Part shown: piece by piece, positions 7,206-16,339 of the stretch
Numbering within the stretch: the stretch's first letter is position 1
How the letters are laid out: every line of letters starts with the position of its first letter
Origin: Bdellovibrio sp. ZAP7
GTDB taxonomy: Bacteria; Bdellovibrionota; FAC87; UBA2466
DNA length: 64,000 nucleotides
Direction: 5' to 3'
Assembly: GCA_945878405.1 (NCBI GenBank)
Contig: CAMCTJ010000008.1
Span: 1-64,000 of the forward strand
Program-made: the position numbers and the translations under genes
Notes under the pieces: model-generated
The model's database searches: none
Told to the model about the DNA's origin: nothing
Seen by the model: the letters and a program-made list of their open reading frames with translations, nothing else

Positions 7206-7703
7206 ATGAGCAAAGTAACTCTAAAAGGAAATCCCTTTAATACAGTAGGAGAGCTTCCCAAAGTGGGCTCTCAGGCTCCTGATTTTAAATTGATTAAATC
7301 GGATTTATCAGAAGTGTCGCTATCCCACTATGCAGGGAAACGAAAAGTTTTAAATATTTTTCCAAGCATCGATACTCCCACCTGCGCTTTATCCGTGAGA
7401 GCTTTCAATCAAAAAGCAGCTGCTTTAAAGAACACAGTGGTGCTTTGTATTTCTGCTGATTTGCCATTCGCACAGAAGAGATTTTGTGGAGCTGAAGGAA
7501 TTTCTAATGTGGAAACCCTTTCCACTTTTCGAAGTCACTTTGGAAAAGACTATCAAGTAGAAATGGCAGATTCTGCTTTGAAAGGACTGTGCTCTCGAGC
7601 AGTCGTAGTACTTGATGAAAACAATAAAGTTCTACACGTAGAACAGGTAGCTGAAATAGCCAACGAGCCCAATTACGAAGCCGTTTTATCCGTTTTAAAA
7701 TAA
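7206..7703 (+). CDS. tpx: Thiol peroxidase Tpx
   Basis: 165 residues, atypical 2-Cys peroxiredoxin that reduces hydrogen peroxide and alkyl hydroperoxides with thioredoxin. Start at 7206 follows AGAGGAAAAACA and gives the usual Tpx N-terminus ([15 protein letters not shown]); an in-frame ATG at 7065 would lie within the preceding ORF. The peroxidatic motif PSIDTPTC places the active Cys at residue 60, and the resolving Cys is residue 94 (QKRFCGAEG), matching the Tpx pair. Full length for the family. It converges on the beta-propeller gene with a 9-bp gap. Confidence 0.95.
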   Translation: MSKVTLKGNPFNTVGELPKVGSQAPDFKLIKSDLSEVSLSHYAGKRKVLNIFPSIDTPTCALSVRAFNQKAAALKNTVVLCISADLPFAQKRFCGAEGISNVETLSTFRSHFGKDYQVEMADSALKGLCSRAVVVLDENNKVLHVEQVAEIANEPNYEAVLSVLK

Positions 7704-7712
7704 ATTAGTGAG

Positions 7713-9179
7713 TTAATCCTGGCTTTTGCCGAGCCTCAAGGCTCCGCCCACGGTGCCAGAAACCAAGTCTCCGTCGTAGCCAATTTCCATCGCTGCGTAG
7801 TAGCTGTTGTACTTCACCGCATTTTCTAGGGGATAACGGAAAGAAAGTTCCCCAGTGGTCCAGTCTACTCCTTCAATCGTCCATTTTTCTTCGTGTTGTC
7901 CCAAGTAATAAATCTGATTTGTTTGGGAACTCATCGTGGGAATACCATTGGGGATACTGAGTTTGGAGTTGGCCCATAGGGAACGCAGAGTTCGTTCTCC
8001 TGGAACCCATTCAAATTTTTCAATTCCGTAGGGTGCGTAGTCTTTGTAATTTGACCACAGAATAATCCAAAAGTTTGACCAAACATCGGCCTGGTGGTCT
8101 CCATAGTCATTGTTCACAGCGACTGCTTCGTAGCCTCTGACAAGGAGCGATTGATCAGTAATAGATCTTTCTCGACCGGGATCACCAAACAGGATAGGAG
8201 TGACTCCAGCTACCCTTTCAGAAAAACCAGGGAGGGCCTTCCAATCTTCGGGAATTTTATCTCTCCAAAAAGCAATGATGTTCATTCGCTTTTCCCCATC
8301 GGCAATGACGACGAGTTTGTCTTGATTGCCCGTTCCCATCACGGTTGGGGTCGTTCCCGAACCACGCCCCAATCTTCCTGGCATCAAAACATCACTACTG
8401 GGGTAGGGAGAATCCCAAGCTTTGACTAAACTTTTCCCATCCCAGTTCAATCGAATCATTCTTTTATGGGTCACGATGTAAAGGCCGCCCTCTTCGTCGA
8501 GTGCAAGAGAATTGGAAACTTCTTCCTCATTACTGATTCGATAGAAAATCATCTCTCCAGAATCGCGATTCATAACGATCACTAAAGAACGATCAGTAAC
8601 CATGGCGAGGTACCCATCGTAAGTGAGGTTCATGCCTACAATAACCTCGGAAGAGTCGACGAGCATTTTAGCCGGAATTCTAAACTCGTTTAGTTTTCGG
8701 ATTCTGGACTTGGGTTCACCGGGTTCTTCCTCTTGGTAAACTAAGACTGTCGAATCTCTAGGAATAAACATCCGACCATCTTTATCTAAAACCGTATAGG
8801 CCCCCGAAATGGCTTGAGTACCCTTTCCCGATTTTCGCACCGAGGTGGCACTTCTCCATTTTCCTTCGTTTCCATTTAATTTGTAGAGTGTGGTTCGAGA
8901 GCTTCCCCAAAGACTGAAATGTCCCTGTTCATTTTTAGAGGAAAAATTCAGAGTAATTGCGACAGCTTCTTCAGATGCAGTCCTCACCTTGAATAGGCCT
9001 CGACCCACTTCAGACGGTTGCGGGCCTGGCAGGGGAGAGGAAGCCTGACAGTAGGGATTTCGATGGGTCATCGGCCAAGGAGAGTCTGCCAGAAAAAAAT
9101 TACGGGGGGGCTCGTTAGAATCGAGCGCGAGGACAGGGAAAGCCAAAAACAAAATCAGAGTCAAAAGTCTAGTTGTCAT
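7713..9179 (-). CDS. Secreted beta-propeller-like protein of unknown function
   Basis: 488 residues with a signal peptide (MTTRLLTLILFLAFPVLA). Repeated blade-like segments, each with a hydrophobic strand, a Gly/Asp turn and a DG or TG motif (VLDKDGRMFIP, LALDEEGGLYIV, GIPTMSSQTNQIYYLG), suggest a PQQ/YncE-like beta-propeller. The mature N-terminus carries a SPWPMTHRNPYCQASSPLPGP-like segment whose Trp-Pro-Met-x-His-Arg string stands out. No catalytic site can be named. Divergent from the trypsin-like gene at 9334. Fold moderate; role unknown. Confidence 0.65.
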   Translation of the reverse strand: MTTRLLTLILFLAFPVLALDSNEPPRNFFLADSPWPMTHRNPYCQASSPLPGPQPSEVGRGLFKVRTASEEAVAITLNFSSKNEQGHFSLWGSSRTTLYKLNGNEGKWRSATSVRKSGKGTQAISGAYTVLDKDGRMFIPRDSTVLVYQEEEPGEPKSRIRKLNEFRIPAKMLVDSSEVIVGMNLTYDGYLAMVTDRSLVIVMNRDSGEMIFYRISNEEEVSNSLALDEEGGLYIVTHKRMIRLNWDGKSLVKAWDSPYPSSDVLMPGRLGRGSGTTPTVMGTGNQDKLVVIADGEKRMNIIAFWRDKIPEDWKALPGFSERVAGVTPILFGDPGRERSITDQSLLVRGYEAVAVNNDYGDHQADVWSNFWIILWSNYKDYAPYGIEKFEWVPGERTLRSLWANSKLSIPNGIPTMSSQTNQIYYLGQHEEKWTIEGVDWTTGELSFRYPLENAVKYNSYYAAMEIGYDGDLVSGTVGGALRLGKSQD

Positions 9180-9333
9180 TGTCGAAGTGCCTCCAAAGCC
9201 TCGAAAATTCTAGCCGAAAGAAAAATTAACGCAAGGAACCAGTGATTCCCCTAAGGTATGGCATTCCTTGTCATTCATCTGAACTGATAAACTAAAGATT
9301 CACTTTGCGTTCCCATTATTTCCGGAGGATTTT

Positions 9334-10560
9334 GTGAGAAAACTGTTTTTCGTCTTTATTTGTTTTCAAATAGTCGCTCTTGCCGAGCGAGGAGGCAGAG
9401 TTCGTGAGTTTCTCAGGAGTCCTTTTCAACGCGGCCGAATTCAACGGACTCAACAAAATCGAAATTACAATCCCATTGTGAATTCCCGAAATGAAAGAAC
9501 GATCGCGATTAATGGCATGGCTGTTCCCGCCAACGCAATCGGATATCGAATTTCAAACGGACAAATTTCGTGGGTATTTCAAGAGGGGTCGCAATCGCCT
9601 TCAATCCAGGGAGGCGGGTCGACTCCTTCTCAACCGGGTTCTCCTAGTCCCCAAACTCACTCGGGAGCTGCTCCTTCCGCACCCAGAGAACAAGGGACTC
9701 CCCGACCGGTTGAATCCGGAGAGGACAAATTGCCTAGTGCTTCCGCAAGGCCCGCTCCCTCTGCCAAGGAACTAAGAAGAGGTGGTGACACTCCATCGCA
9801 AGAAGGTAAAAAGAGCTCCTCCGATCTTTTTCCAGCAGGAGCCAACGGTAACCCGGGATTTCCCTACAAAGTCAAAGGACCTGGGTTCTCTGAAAAGTGC
9901 CAGGCGACCCTTATTTCAAATGACAAGGGGTTGTGTATGGCTGCAACCGCTAGCCACTGTCTCTATGACGGAGTGAAGCGCTCCACTGAAAAAGGATTTG
10001 ATAAAACGAAGCTTGAAGAGGGCAAGTGCGATTCTACTGTGAAGCAGAAAGGTTTTCTGTGGGGAAAAGGCCAAATAGAAACAGCAGATTTTGGGAGCGT
10101 GGAAGCGACATTCTTTGTGAATCCCGAGTATTACTCCGGAACGAAAACCGAAGATAGCGCGGTGTTCACTTTTCCGTGTGCTGCGCAAACCTCTGTAAAA
10201 ACGATTCCAGTAAGCTTAGATCCCCTGAAAGATGGAGAACAAGTCCTTTATGGAAAAGTGATGGCCGGGAAAGAGGGGCTTTACGAAGGGAAAGTGTATC
10301 GTGAGCCCGGAACCGTAAAAATTAATAGAAGGGCGGTAGGGGAAGCTCAGGAGTCTGTGAATCAACCTTCCGATGTTGCCATCCAGCAAGGAGATTCTGG
10401 AGGGGGATTGTATCGAAAAAATGAAAACGGTGATTTAGAGTTGGTGGGCGTCCTCTCAACCGGAGACGATATAACAAAAAATAGACCTCTGGGAAGTTAC
10501 GCTACCAATCGGTCTTTGCAATTCATTAAATGTATTCAAAAGGCCTTGAGCCAAAGTTAA
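9334..10560 (+). CDS. Secreted trypsin-like serine protease with Pro/Ser-rich linker
   Basis: 408 residues. The GTG start is preceded by GGAGG at ideal distance and begins a signal peptide (MRKLFFVFICFQIVALA). Residues ~90-165 are a Pro/Ser/Gly-rich linker; the protease domain follows. The chymotrypsin-family triad is visible: His in ATASHC (~206), Asp in EDSAVF (~272), Ser in GDSGGG (~352), with cysteines around them for disulfides. Exported endopeptidase; the linker could tether it or space it from a surface. Stands alone. Confidence 0.85.
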   Translation: MRKLFFVFICFQIVALAERGGRVREFLRSPFQRGRIQRTQQNRNYNPIVNSRNERTIAINGMAVPANAIGYRISNGQISWVFQEGSQSPSIQGGGSTPSQPGSPSPQTHSGAAPSAPREQGTPRPVESGEDKLPSASARPAPSAKELRRGGDTPSQEGKKSSSDLFPAGANGNPGFPYKVKGPGFSEKCQATLISNDKGLCMAATASHCLYDGVKRSTEKGFDKTKLEEGKCDSTVKQKGFLWGKGQIETADFGSVEATFFVNPEYYSGTKTEDSAVFTFPCAAQTSVKTIPVSLDPLKDGEQVLYGKVMAGKEGLYEGKVYREPGTVKINRRAVGEAQESVNQPSDVAIQQGDSGGGLYRKNENGDLELVGVLSTGDDITKNRPLGSYATNRSLQFIKCIQKALSQS

Positions 10561-10681
10561 ACGTGCCCAAAACCTCAATCTTTAAAATAATCAGTTACTG
10601 GCCGCCGTTTTTAGTTTCTGGAATCCGAGTTAAAAAATATTTTCCTGAAGACAAGCTACTCGAGATTTCGATGTGTATTGA

Positions 10682-11821
10682 TTAGCCTCGTCTTGTTTGA
10701 AATCTCGGTCGTCGACTCTTGAAAACAACTCGCGGCTTAGCTTTTTTTCCAGTGACGACTTGTTCGCCATTCAGATCCGTAGGAACTAGCAAGTTCAATG
10801 CGCATCCCTCTTTACCAAATCGACCGGTACGGCCGATTCTATGGATGTAATCTTCTCGGCTCTGTGGTGGATCATAATTAATAACATGTTCAATGTCCTC
10901 TACGTCGATCCCGCGACCTGCTAAGTCGGTTGCGACCATAATTCGATGGCTGCCCTCTCTGAATTTCATCAGAGCTTGTTTTCTCTGCCCCTGGGTTCTT
11001 CCACCGTGCAACAGTACGACTTTGTGGCTTTTATCCTGAATGATTCTTGCTAATCGCTCGGAACGGTTTTGCGTCTTGGCAAAAATAATGATCTTACCCT
11101 GGCGCTTTTCTAATTCCTTTAACAGCAAGCCATTTTTTTCAAGAGCGGTAGTGTGAACCGTTTCTTCTTTAACCTTAGGTGCTGGCTGATGAGTGTGGCC
11201 AATGCTCACTCTCACTGGTGTTTTGAGAAATGATTCAGCAATCGTCTTAACATCAGGTGGTAGTGTTGCCGAAAAAACCATTGTCTGTCTCTCCTTGGGG
11301 AGAAACTTAAGAATCTGTTTTATCTGAGGAGCAAAGCCCATATCGAGCATGCGATCGACTTCATCTAAGATCAACATTCCAATGTTATTCAGGTTCATCG
11401 TATTTTCCAGAAGATGATCGTTAAGACGTCCTGGAGTGGCTACAATAAAATCGCAGCCCCTAAAAAATATTTCTGCCTGTTTGCTGAAGGATTCTCCTCC
11501 AACAACCAAAAGCCCCTTAAATTGAGAGCCTTTTGCCATTTGAGTCAGCACATCCAAGATCTGAGCTGCAAGCTCCCGAGTGGGGGCGAGGACCAAAGCT
11601 TGTTTTGTATCCTGACTGTGGAGAAAACGCTGAAGTGGAATTCCAAAAGCTCCCGTTTTTCCCGTTCCCGTCTGAGCCGTTCCAAGAATATCTTTTCCCT
11701 CAATCGCTGGAGGAATACTCGCTGCTTGAATGGGAGTGGGCGATTTAAAAGCCATTGAGTCAAGGGCTCGGCTCAAAGCCGCAGGTAGTTTAAGTTCATT
11801 AAAAGTCTGAAATGAGTGCAC
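10682..11821 (-). CDS. DEAD-box ATP-dependent RNA helicase (RhlE-like)
   Basis: 379 residues with all superfamily-2 helicase motifs in order: Q motif (SPTPIQ), motif I AQTGTGKT (~50), PTRELA, motif II DEVD, motif III SAT, and C-terminal ARGIDVEDIEHVINYD and HRIGRTGRFG. Motif II reads DEVD rather than DEAD; the two catalytic acidic residues are kept. The length, with a short basic tail (KSRRPRFQTRRG), resembles RhlE-type helicases that remodel ribosomal or mRNA structure. It starts 2 bp after the stop of the preceding gene and so may be cotranscribed with the ECF cluster. Confidence 0.9.
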   Translation of the reverse strand: MHSFQTFNELKLPAALSRALDSMAFKSPTPIQAASIPPAIEGKDILGTAQTGTGKTGAFGIPLQRFLHSQDTKQALVLAPTRELAAQILDVLTQMAKGSQFKGLLVVGGESFSKQAEIFFRGCDFIVATPGRLNDHLLENTMNLNNIGMLILDEVDRMLDMGFAPQIKQILKFLPKERQTMVFSATLPPDVKTIAESFLKTPVRVSIGHTHQPAPKVKEETVHTTALEKNGLLLKELEKRQGKIIIFAKTQNRSERLARIIQDKSHKVVLLHGGRTQGQRKQALMKFREGSHRIMVATDLAGRGIDVEDIEHVINYDPPQSREDYIHRIGRTGRFGKEGCALNLLVPTDLNGEQVVTGKKAKPRVVFKSRRPRFQTRRG

Positions 11822-11823
11822 GG

Positions 11824-12669
11824 TTATAACCTTTCAAAGTAAAGTCGCGAGAAAACTCCATTCGAAGAATAGAAGAATCCTTGTAACTTGTTGGATCGAA
11901 GTAAGTTCTCTGGAGACACCCAAAGGACCCATTTCAAAAAACCACCTGGTTGACTTAAGGGTGCGATGAGTTCCATCGTTCCTGGTCTGGACGATGGGAT
12001 AGAACGCAAATAAATGCGATCACCAGAAGCGAGTTCAGGACCATTAGGGTTTCCCTGATCTGTGATTTCAACAATGTAGTCAGAGCCTGAGTGAGAGCCT
12101 AAAGTTTGGCGAACGGTCACTAACCACTGTCGATTAGTCCCTTTTGCGAGGAAGCGACCTTCGGCATTTTTGGCAGACTTAAAGCCATCTACGAGAATTT
12201 CTGTGGGAGCAAGTGACTTTGTGGAAAGAATTTGCTCACCAGAGAATTGAATGTCCTTTAAAAACCTAGCGTCTCGAATAATTCCCTGAGCTACCAGCTT
12301 TTTGTCCTCATAAGAAAAATTAATCTGCACTTCTGAAAAATGAGCTGAAGAAGAAGTGTTTTTTAGTGTGGGAGTTCCTAAGTAAGTATCGTCTTTTAAT
12401 TCTAATTCGTGAGACACAAAAACATAGCGACTCAGACTTTGTTCCGGATAGCCAACAGAAACTCCCAGACTGTCTTGAGTTCGAATAACAGATAAACGTG
12501 CCTGACGATTGAGTTCTGAACAATTGGGGTTTGTTCTGTCATCACAGATCATCTGGATATTGAACACCCCTTCTACTTCATTCGTAGAAATAGCCTGCGA
12601 TTTAATTCCAAAGCTTAAGAGGAGAGTCCAGGTGAGTAATTTTAAACTATGTGAAAAAGTTCTGGTCAT
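11824..12669 (-). CDS. Secreted protein of unknown function
   Basis: 281 residues with a signal peptide (KLLTWTLLLSFGIKSQA). The mature part is beta-rich with alternating hydrophobic residues and one early cysteine pair (MICDDRTNPNCSE). No family recognised. Its ATG overlaps the stop of the upstream coiled-coil gene as ATGA, so the two are translationally coupled and likely function together. It may belong to the ECF-sigma cluster. Confidence 0.7.
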   Translation of the reverse strand: MTRTFSHSLKLLTWTLLLSFGIKSQAISTNEVEGVFNIQMICDDRTNPNCSELNRQARLSVIRTQDSLGVSVGYPEQSLSRYVFVSHELELKDDTYLGTPTLKNTSSSAHFSEVQINFSYEDKKLVAQGIIRDARFLKDIQFSGEQILSTKSLAPTEILVDGFKSAKNAEGRFLAKGTNRQWLVTVRQTLGSHSGSDYIVEITDQGNPNGPELASGDRIYLRSIPSSRPGTMELIAPLSQPGGFLKWVLWVSPENLLRSNKLQGFFYSSNGVFSRLYFERL

Positions 12670-13061
12670 GGAACATCCATGGGTCGGACACAGATGGGAA
12701 TATCGGTCATTCCAGCAGCCACTTTGCTCTTAACAATCGAGAGGCGAGCTTCCGATTCCTTTATCTTTAGATCTTGTCGGACGAGCGTAATTTCTGCGAG
12801 TTGAAACTTAAGTTGGAGGTCTTGCAGTTCTTCCAAAGTGATTACTTTTTGCTCAAAAAGTTTCTCCCCACGCCGGAGATCGATTTCCGCATTTTTCTTG
12901 ATGACTTCTAAACGCTCAACTTGATTGTGATCCAAAGCCACCCACTGCTCATAGAGCTTTACGTAAGCATTGCTTTCAAGATCGTCGATAGGATTAGTAG
13001 AATTTGCAAAAGCTAGTGCCCCAAATCCAAGAATTAGTCCCAACGCCAAACGCCCCATCAT
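12666..13061 (-). CDS. Small exported coiled-coil protein
   Basis: 131 residues: signal peptide (MMGRLALGLILGFGALAFA), then a strongly helical heptad-rich stretch (~50-115, EVIKKNAEIDLRRGEKLFEQKVITLEELQDL type) resembling the periplasmic helical hairpin of outer-membrane-factor or adaptor proteins, but far too short to be one. It ends in VRPMDVP. Coupled by ATGA overlap to the secreted protein downstream and separated by 98 bp from the STN gene upstream. Confidence 0.7.
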   Translation of the reverse strand: MMGRLALGLILGFGALAFANSTNPIDDLESNAYVKLYEQWVALDHNQVERLEVIKKNAEIDLRRGEKLFEQKVITLEELQDLQLKFQLAEITLVRQDLKIKESEARLSIVKSKVAAGMTDIPICVRPMDVP

Positions 13062-13159
13062 GAGAGTCCCTTTTTGCTAGTTATGAAATTGAGCGCACTC
13101 TAGCCTGGAGCGTCAATAAACGCAAGGAGATTTAACTAAAATCTAATGAAAACAAATAC

Positions 13160-13930
13160 TTAGAATCTTCCTGGTTGGGGGAGAGAAGTGGGAAAGAAGA
13201 CTTCTGTCTCTAGGGGGTTTTCAAGAGAGTGATGAAAAACTGGGCGTCCCATTTTTTTTCGAGAGTTCATCGGTTGCTTGAGGCAGTTCCCAGAGAAAAT
13301 ATACGAACCGTTTTTTTTGTCGCATTTCAAATTAAAAAGAAAAGCGAGATCGTTCATGACAGCATCAATCTCTTTGGGTTGTTCGGGGGCCACAGTTACA
13401 AAACTCCAGTCTACTAACTTTCCAGCGCAGTCCCCGGAAATTAAATAACTCATCGAGCCTGATTGATTTCTGATTTCATTAAGAATGTCTCTTAAAGGCA
13501 CTGATTCGGCAGAAATGGCCATAATTCTTTGGTTCGAATCATCCATGACTACTTCCAAGTAACCTCCAAGGGGTTGCGATAAAGCGGCCCGATAGAAAGA
13601 AGATTTTCCTCTAGCCAATACCCGTCCATTTAAATCTTCCACCATCTGCGCCAAAATTTCCTGAACTGGAGTTTGAAGATCAGTATTGCTGGTGAGGGTA
13701 AACACGATATTTGGCCCAGATGTTTCAGTTCGCAAGGGTGTTTCCTTGAGCGCAGGCACCATTCCCATCGATCGACTAAAAGCTTTAACTACTAGGTTTT
13801 GTGATCGCTTAGTTAAGTCAGTGTTCGGCTCGGTAACCTGAAGCTGTATAGAAGAAATGTAATGTGCGCTTGGATTGGAAAAACCAAAACTACTGAGAAC
13901 CATAAAAAAGATTAAAAGGGATCGTTTCAT
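13160..13930 (-). CDS. Periplasmic STN-domain protein
   Basis: 256 residues with a signal peptide (MKRSLLIFFMVLSSFGFS). Residues ~145-220 (ISAESVPLRDILNEIRNQSG, then a KLVDWSF strand, then AVMNDLAFLFNL and a GSYIFSG end) follow the alternating pattern of the STN (secretin and TonB N-terminus short) domain, a small signalling or assembly domain. No beta-barrel follows, so it is neither a TonB receptor nor a secretin. Its start overlaps the anti-sigma stop as ATGA, indicating coupled expression. Inference: periplasmic partner or sensor for the anti-sigma factor. Confidence 0.65.
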   Translation of the reverse strand: MKRSLLIFFMVLSSFGFSNPSAHYISSIQLQVTEPNTDLTKRSQNLVVKAFSRSMGMVPALKETPLRTETSGPNIVFTLTSNTDLQTPVQEILAQMVEDLNGRVLARGKSSFYRAALSQPLGGYLEVVMDDSNQRIMAISAESVPLRDILNEIRNQSGSMSYLISGDCAGKLVDWSFVTVAPEQPKEIDAVMNDLAFLFNLKCDKKNGSYIFSGNCLKQPMNSRKKMGRPVFHHSLENPLETEVFFPTSLPQPGRF

Positions 13931-14445
13931 CGCGCACTCCGTGTAGTTTCAAACTCAATGGTATGAAGAAGCTCGGGCTGCAGATAATGTACTTTTACTT
14001 TGTTTTTTTCCTGTTGTCGGATTTGCGCGAAAGGCCCCAGCTGCAAACTCTCTTTTTCTAGGGGTTTTTGACTAAGAGTGGAAAAGGTAACGATTCCAAC
14101 TAAAATTCCAAGTCCCAGAAAAACTGCGCCCCTGAAAAGCCAACCCTCGTTGAATAAAAGACCCTTGAGTTCCTTTTTCCTTCTTTGATTGCCTAGTTTC
14201 CATCCCTTTAAGATCAGCGTTTCATCGTTTTGGAGTCGCGAGTAGACCTTCAGTATTGAACTGGTAATTTCGGGTTCTGGCTTCAGAAAGCTTTTCCAAG
14301 CCGTTTGTGTTGCTTCAAAGCTTGTTCGGCAGTGGGAACAGATTCTTAGATGGGTCCTCAATGAATATCTGGAAACCAAAGACAGTTCTTCGGGAACGCT
14401 TACTAACCCCAAAAACTCTTCGGGTTTAGGACAACTCAGAAACAT
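13927..14445 (-). CDS. Zinc-finger (ZAS) anti-sigma factor, membrane-spanning
   Basis: 172 residues. The N-terminal cytoplasmic part has the zinc-binding anti-sigma signature: Cys5, then His32-x3-Cys36-x2-Cys39 (THLRICSHC). A single membrane helix follows at ~104-123 (GWLFRGAVFLGLGILVGIVTF), then a short periplasmic tail of ~50 residues. Such proteins bind an ECF sigma factor until an envelope signal releases it. It overlaps the sigma gene upstream by 20 bp and the STN gene downstream by 4 bp. Confidence 0.85.
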   Translation of the reverse strand: MFLSCPKPEEFLGLVSVPEELSLVSRYSLRTHLRICSHCRTSFEATQTAWKSFLKPEPEITSSILKVYSRLQNDETLILKGWKLGNQRRKKELKGLLFNEGWLFRGAVFLGLGILVGIVTFSTLSQKPLEKESLQLGPFAQIRQQEKNKVKVHYLQPELLHTIEFETTRSAR

Positions 14446-15025
14446 ACTCTCCTCCAGAAGTCAGAGGGCTAAACTGCCTGCACAGCACAGCCATTAAACT
14501 TTTTTTTGCTCGACCATAAGCTTGTCGAGTTGCATCTTCCGAAATTCCAATCTGGTCAGCCACTTCTCGGTGTGAAAGACCAAGTCCATCTCGAAGCCAA
14601 ATAATTTCAGATTCTTTTTCGTTTAAGCTCTTCATCGCGAGCTGAAGTTCCCTGAGTTCGACAGCGGCTTCAGGACGGTTCGTCTCTCTGCTGTCTATCA
14701 CAGGGCCAATCTCAGAGAGTTCTACGTAAGGTCTGGCTCTTTCGGCCGAACGGCCCGCCTTGTCGATAAGGCAGTTTCTCACCGTTTGTAAAAGATAAGA
14801 TTGAACGGCCAGGTCTTCTACGTTGTCTAATTTATCTAAGTGGAGAAGGAACTTTACAAAGGACTCTTGTAAAACATCCTCAGAGAACGGCCGGTCACCG
14901 TTAGTCTTCCAAAGTAAAAAACGCATCAAGCCAGGCGCAGTTTTTTCATAAAAAGGCAAAAAGGCAGACTGGTCCCCTTGGCGCAGTCTTTCCACCCATT
15001 GTTTCAGTAGTTTCCCGGTCCCCAT
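14426..15025 (-). CDS. ECF-type RNA polymerase sigma factor
   Basis: 199 residues. Region 2 is seen at ~45-95 (SEDVLQESFVKFLLHLDKL, then SYLLQTVRNCLID) and region 4 at ~130-185 (LNEKESEIIWLRDGLGLSHREVADQIG, an HTH). The lack of regions 1 and 3 defines the extracytoplasmic-function group. It directs transcription of a stress or envelope regulon under control of the adjacent anti-sigma factor. Divergent from rlmN across 156 bp, in which an autoregulated promoter is expected but which I cannot define. Confidence 0.9.
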   Translation of the reverse strand: MGTGKLLKQWVERLRQGDQSAFLPFYEKTAPGLMRFLLWKTNGDRPFSEDVLQESFVKFLLHLDKLDNVEDLAVQSYLLQTVRNCLIDKAGRSAERARPYVELSEIGPVIDSRETNRPEAAVELRELQLAMKSLNEKESEIIWLRDGLGLSHREVADQIGISEDATRQAYGRAKKSLMAVLCRQFSPLTSGGEYVSELS

Positions 15026-15181
15026 GGTTTTCCTGACGTTCTATAAAATGAAACGAATGAATCCCCAAAAACGTGACAAGAATCTTCCAACTCATTGACT
15101 TTATTGGTTTTAGAGAGCTCCTACAAGGGGTTATTTCTTTTTATGGCTCTTTCTCTTCAATTTCAGTTATAAGAGCGTTCC

Positions 15182-16339
15182 ATGTCAGCTATTCAAAAAG
15201 AAAATTTGAAGGGTCTTCCTCTGGCTGAGTTAGAGGCAAAACTCGTTGGCCTTGGTCATCCTCCGTTTCGAGCAAAGCAACTCTACCGATGGATTTATAA
15301 AGAAAGAGAAACTGATTTTGAAAAAATGACGGATCTCAGTAAGGACTTTCGACGAGAGTTAAGTGAAAAGTTTACTTTGCCCAAAATTGAAGTCTCGGAA
15401 ACTCATCCTGCTGAAGACGGAACGATTAAGTACTTGGTAAAACTTTCTGATGGCGAGCAAGTTGAGAGCGTTTTCATACCTACCGAAGGCCGAGTAACTC
15501 TCTGTGTATCGACTCAAATCGGTTGCAAAATGGCCTGCACTTTTTGTGCAACGGGATACCAGAAATTTGTTCGAGATCTCAAGGCCTGGGAAATCGTAGA
15601 TCAACTCATGTCGGTCCCGCATCCAAGGCCCATCACAAACATCGTACTCATGGGAATGGGCGAACCCTTCGATAATTACGAAGAAGTGATGAAGGCACTT
15701 AAGCTTTTCAATGATCCCTTGGGACTAAAAATTGGAAAAAGACATATTACCGTCTCCACTGTTGGGATTACGGATAAGGTCCAGCCGTTTATTGATGCAA
15801 GCCTTGGAAAACTTGCAATTTCTCTTCACGGAACAACGGATGAGCAACGCTCTGAAATCATGCCTATCAATGCTAAGTTCCCGATGCCAGAACTCATGGA
15901 AACCTGTCGAAACCTAAGATTCCGCGGAACGGAACGGGTTACCTTCGAATACATTCTGATTAAAGATTTTAATGATTCCGATGATGATGCTTATCGCTTA
16001 ATTAAATTGATGAAGGGTATCCCCTGTAAGATCAACCTGCTTGCTTACAACGAAAATCCATTCGTGGATTTTAAGCGACCAGATGAATCTAGAGTGCTTA
16101 AGTTTCAAAATATTCTCTTGAAACACCACCTCACAACTACTTATCGACGAAGTCGCGGGCGAGATGTGGCTGCAGCTTGTGGTCAGTTAAGAATCGAAGC
16201 AGAAAATAGATTGAAGAGACAGGCTTGGGAGAAACTTAAAGGAACTCTTCCACAACGTTCTTCCACTTCAGAGCTAGTGCCAATTCTTTCGGGCGGGTTG
16301 CTAAGAGCTGAGTCGAATCTCCCTTCCAGTGCTCCCTAA
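15182..16339 (+). CDS. rlmN: Dual-specificity RNA methyltransferase RlmN (23S A2503 / tRNA A37)
   Basis: 385 residues, radical-SAM enzyme methylating C2 of A2503 in 23S rRNA and A37 in some tRNAs. The 4Fe-4S motif GCKMACTFC is at ~115-122, a GEP motif follows (MGMGEPFDNY), and the second catalytic cysteine lies in AAACGQL (~332). The protein exceeds the usual length by a C-terminal tail of about 35 residues that overlaps, antisense, the end of the epimerase gene for 104 bp. Confidence 0.95.
   Translation: MSAIQKENLKGLPLAELEAKLVGLGHPPFRAKQLYRWIYKERETDFEKMTDLSKDFRRELSEKFTLPKIEVSETHPAEDGTIKYLVKLSDGEQVESVFIPTEGRVTLCVSTQIGCKMACTFCATGYQKFVRDLKAWEIVDQLMSVPHPRPITNIVLMGMGEPFDNYEEVMKALKLFNDPLGLKIGKRHITVSTVGITDKVQPFIDASLGKLAISLHGTTDEQRSEIMPINAKFPMPELMETCRNLRFRGTERVTFEYILIKDFNDSDDDAYRLIKLMKGIPCKINLLAYNENPFVDFKRPDESRVLKFQNILLKHHLTTTYRRSRGRDVAAACGQLRIEAENRLKRQAWEKLKGTLPQRSSTSELVPILSGGLLRAESNLPSSAP

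Noticed and set aside
6761-7261. 166-codon hydrophobic minus-strand frame
   Set aside because: It is the antisense of the Lys/Trp-rich 6563 ORF and the tpx start; composition is that of a shadow frame.
9018-9245. 75-codon plus-strand frame before the trypsin gene
   Set aside because: Overlaps, antisense, the signal peptide of the propeller gene; basic low-complexity composition.
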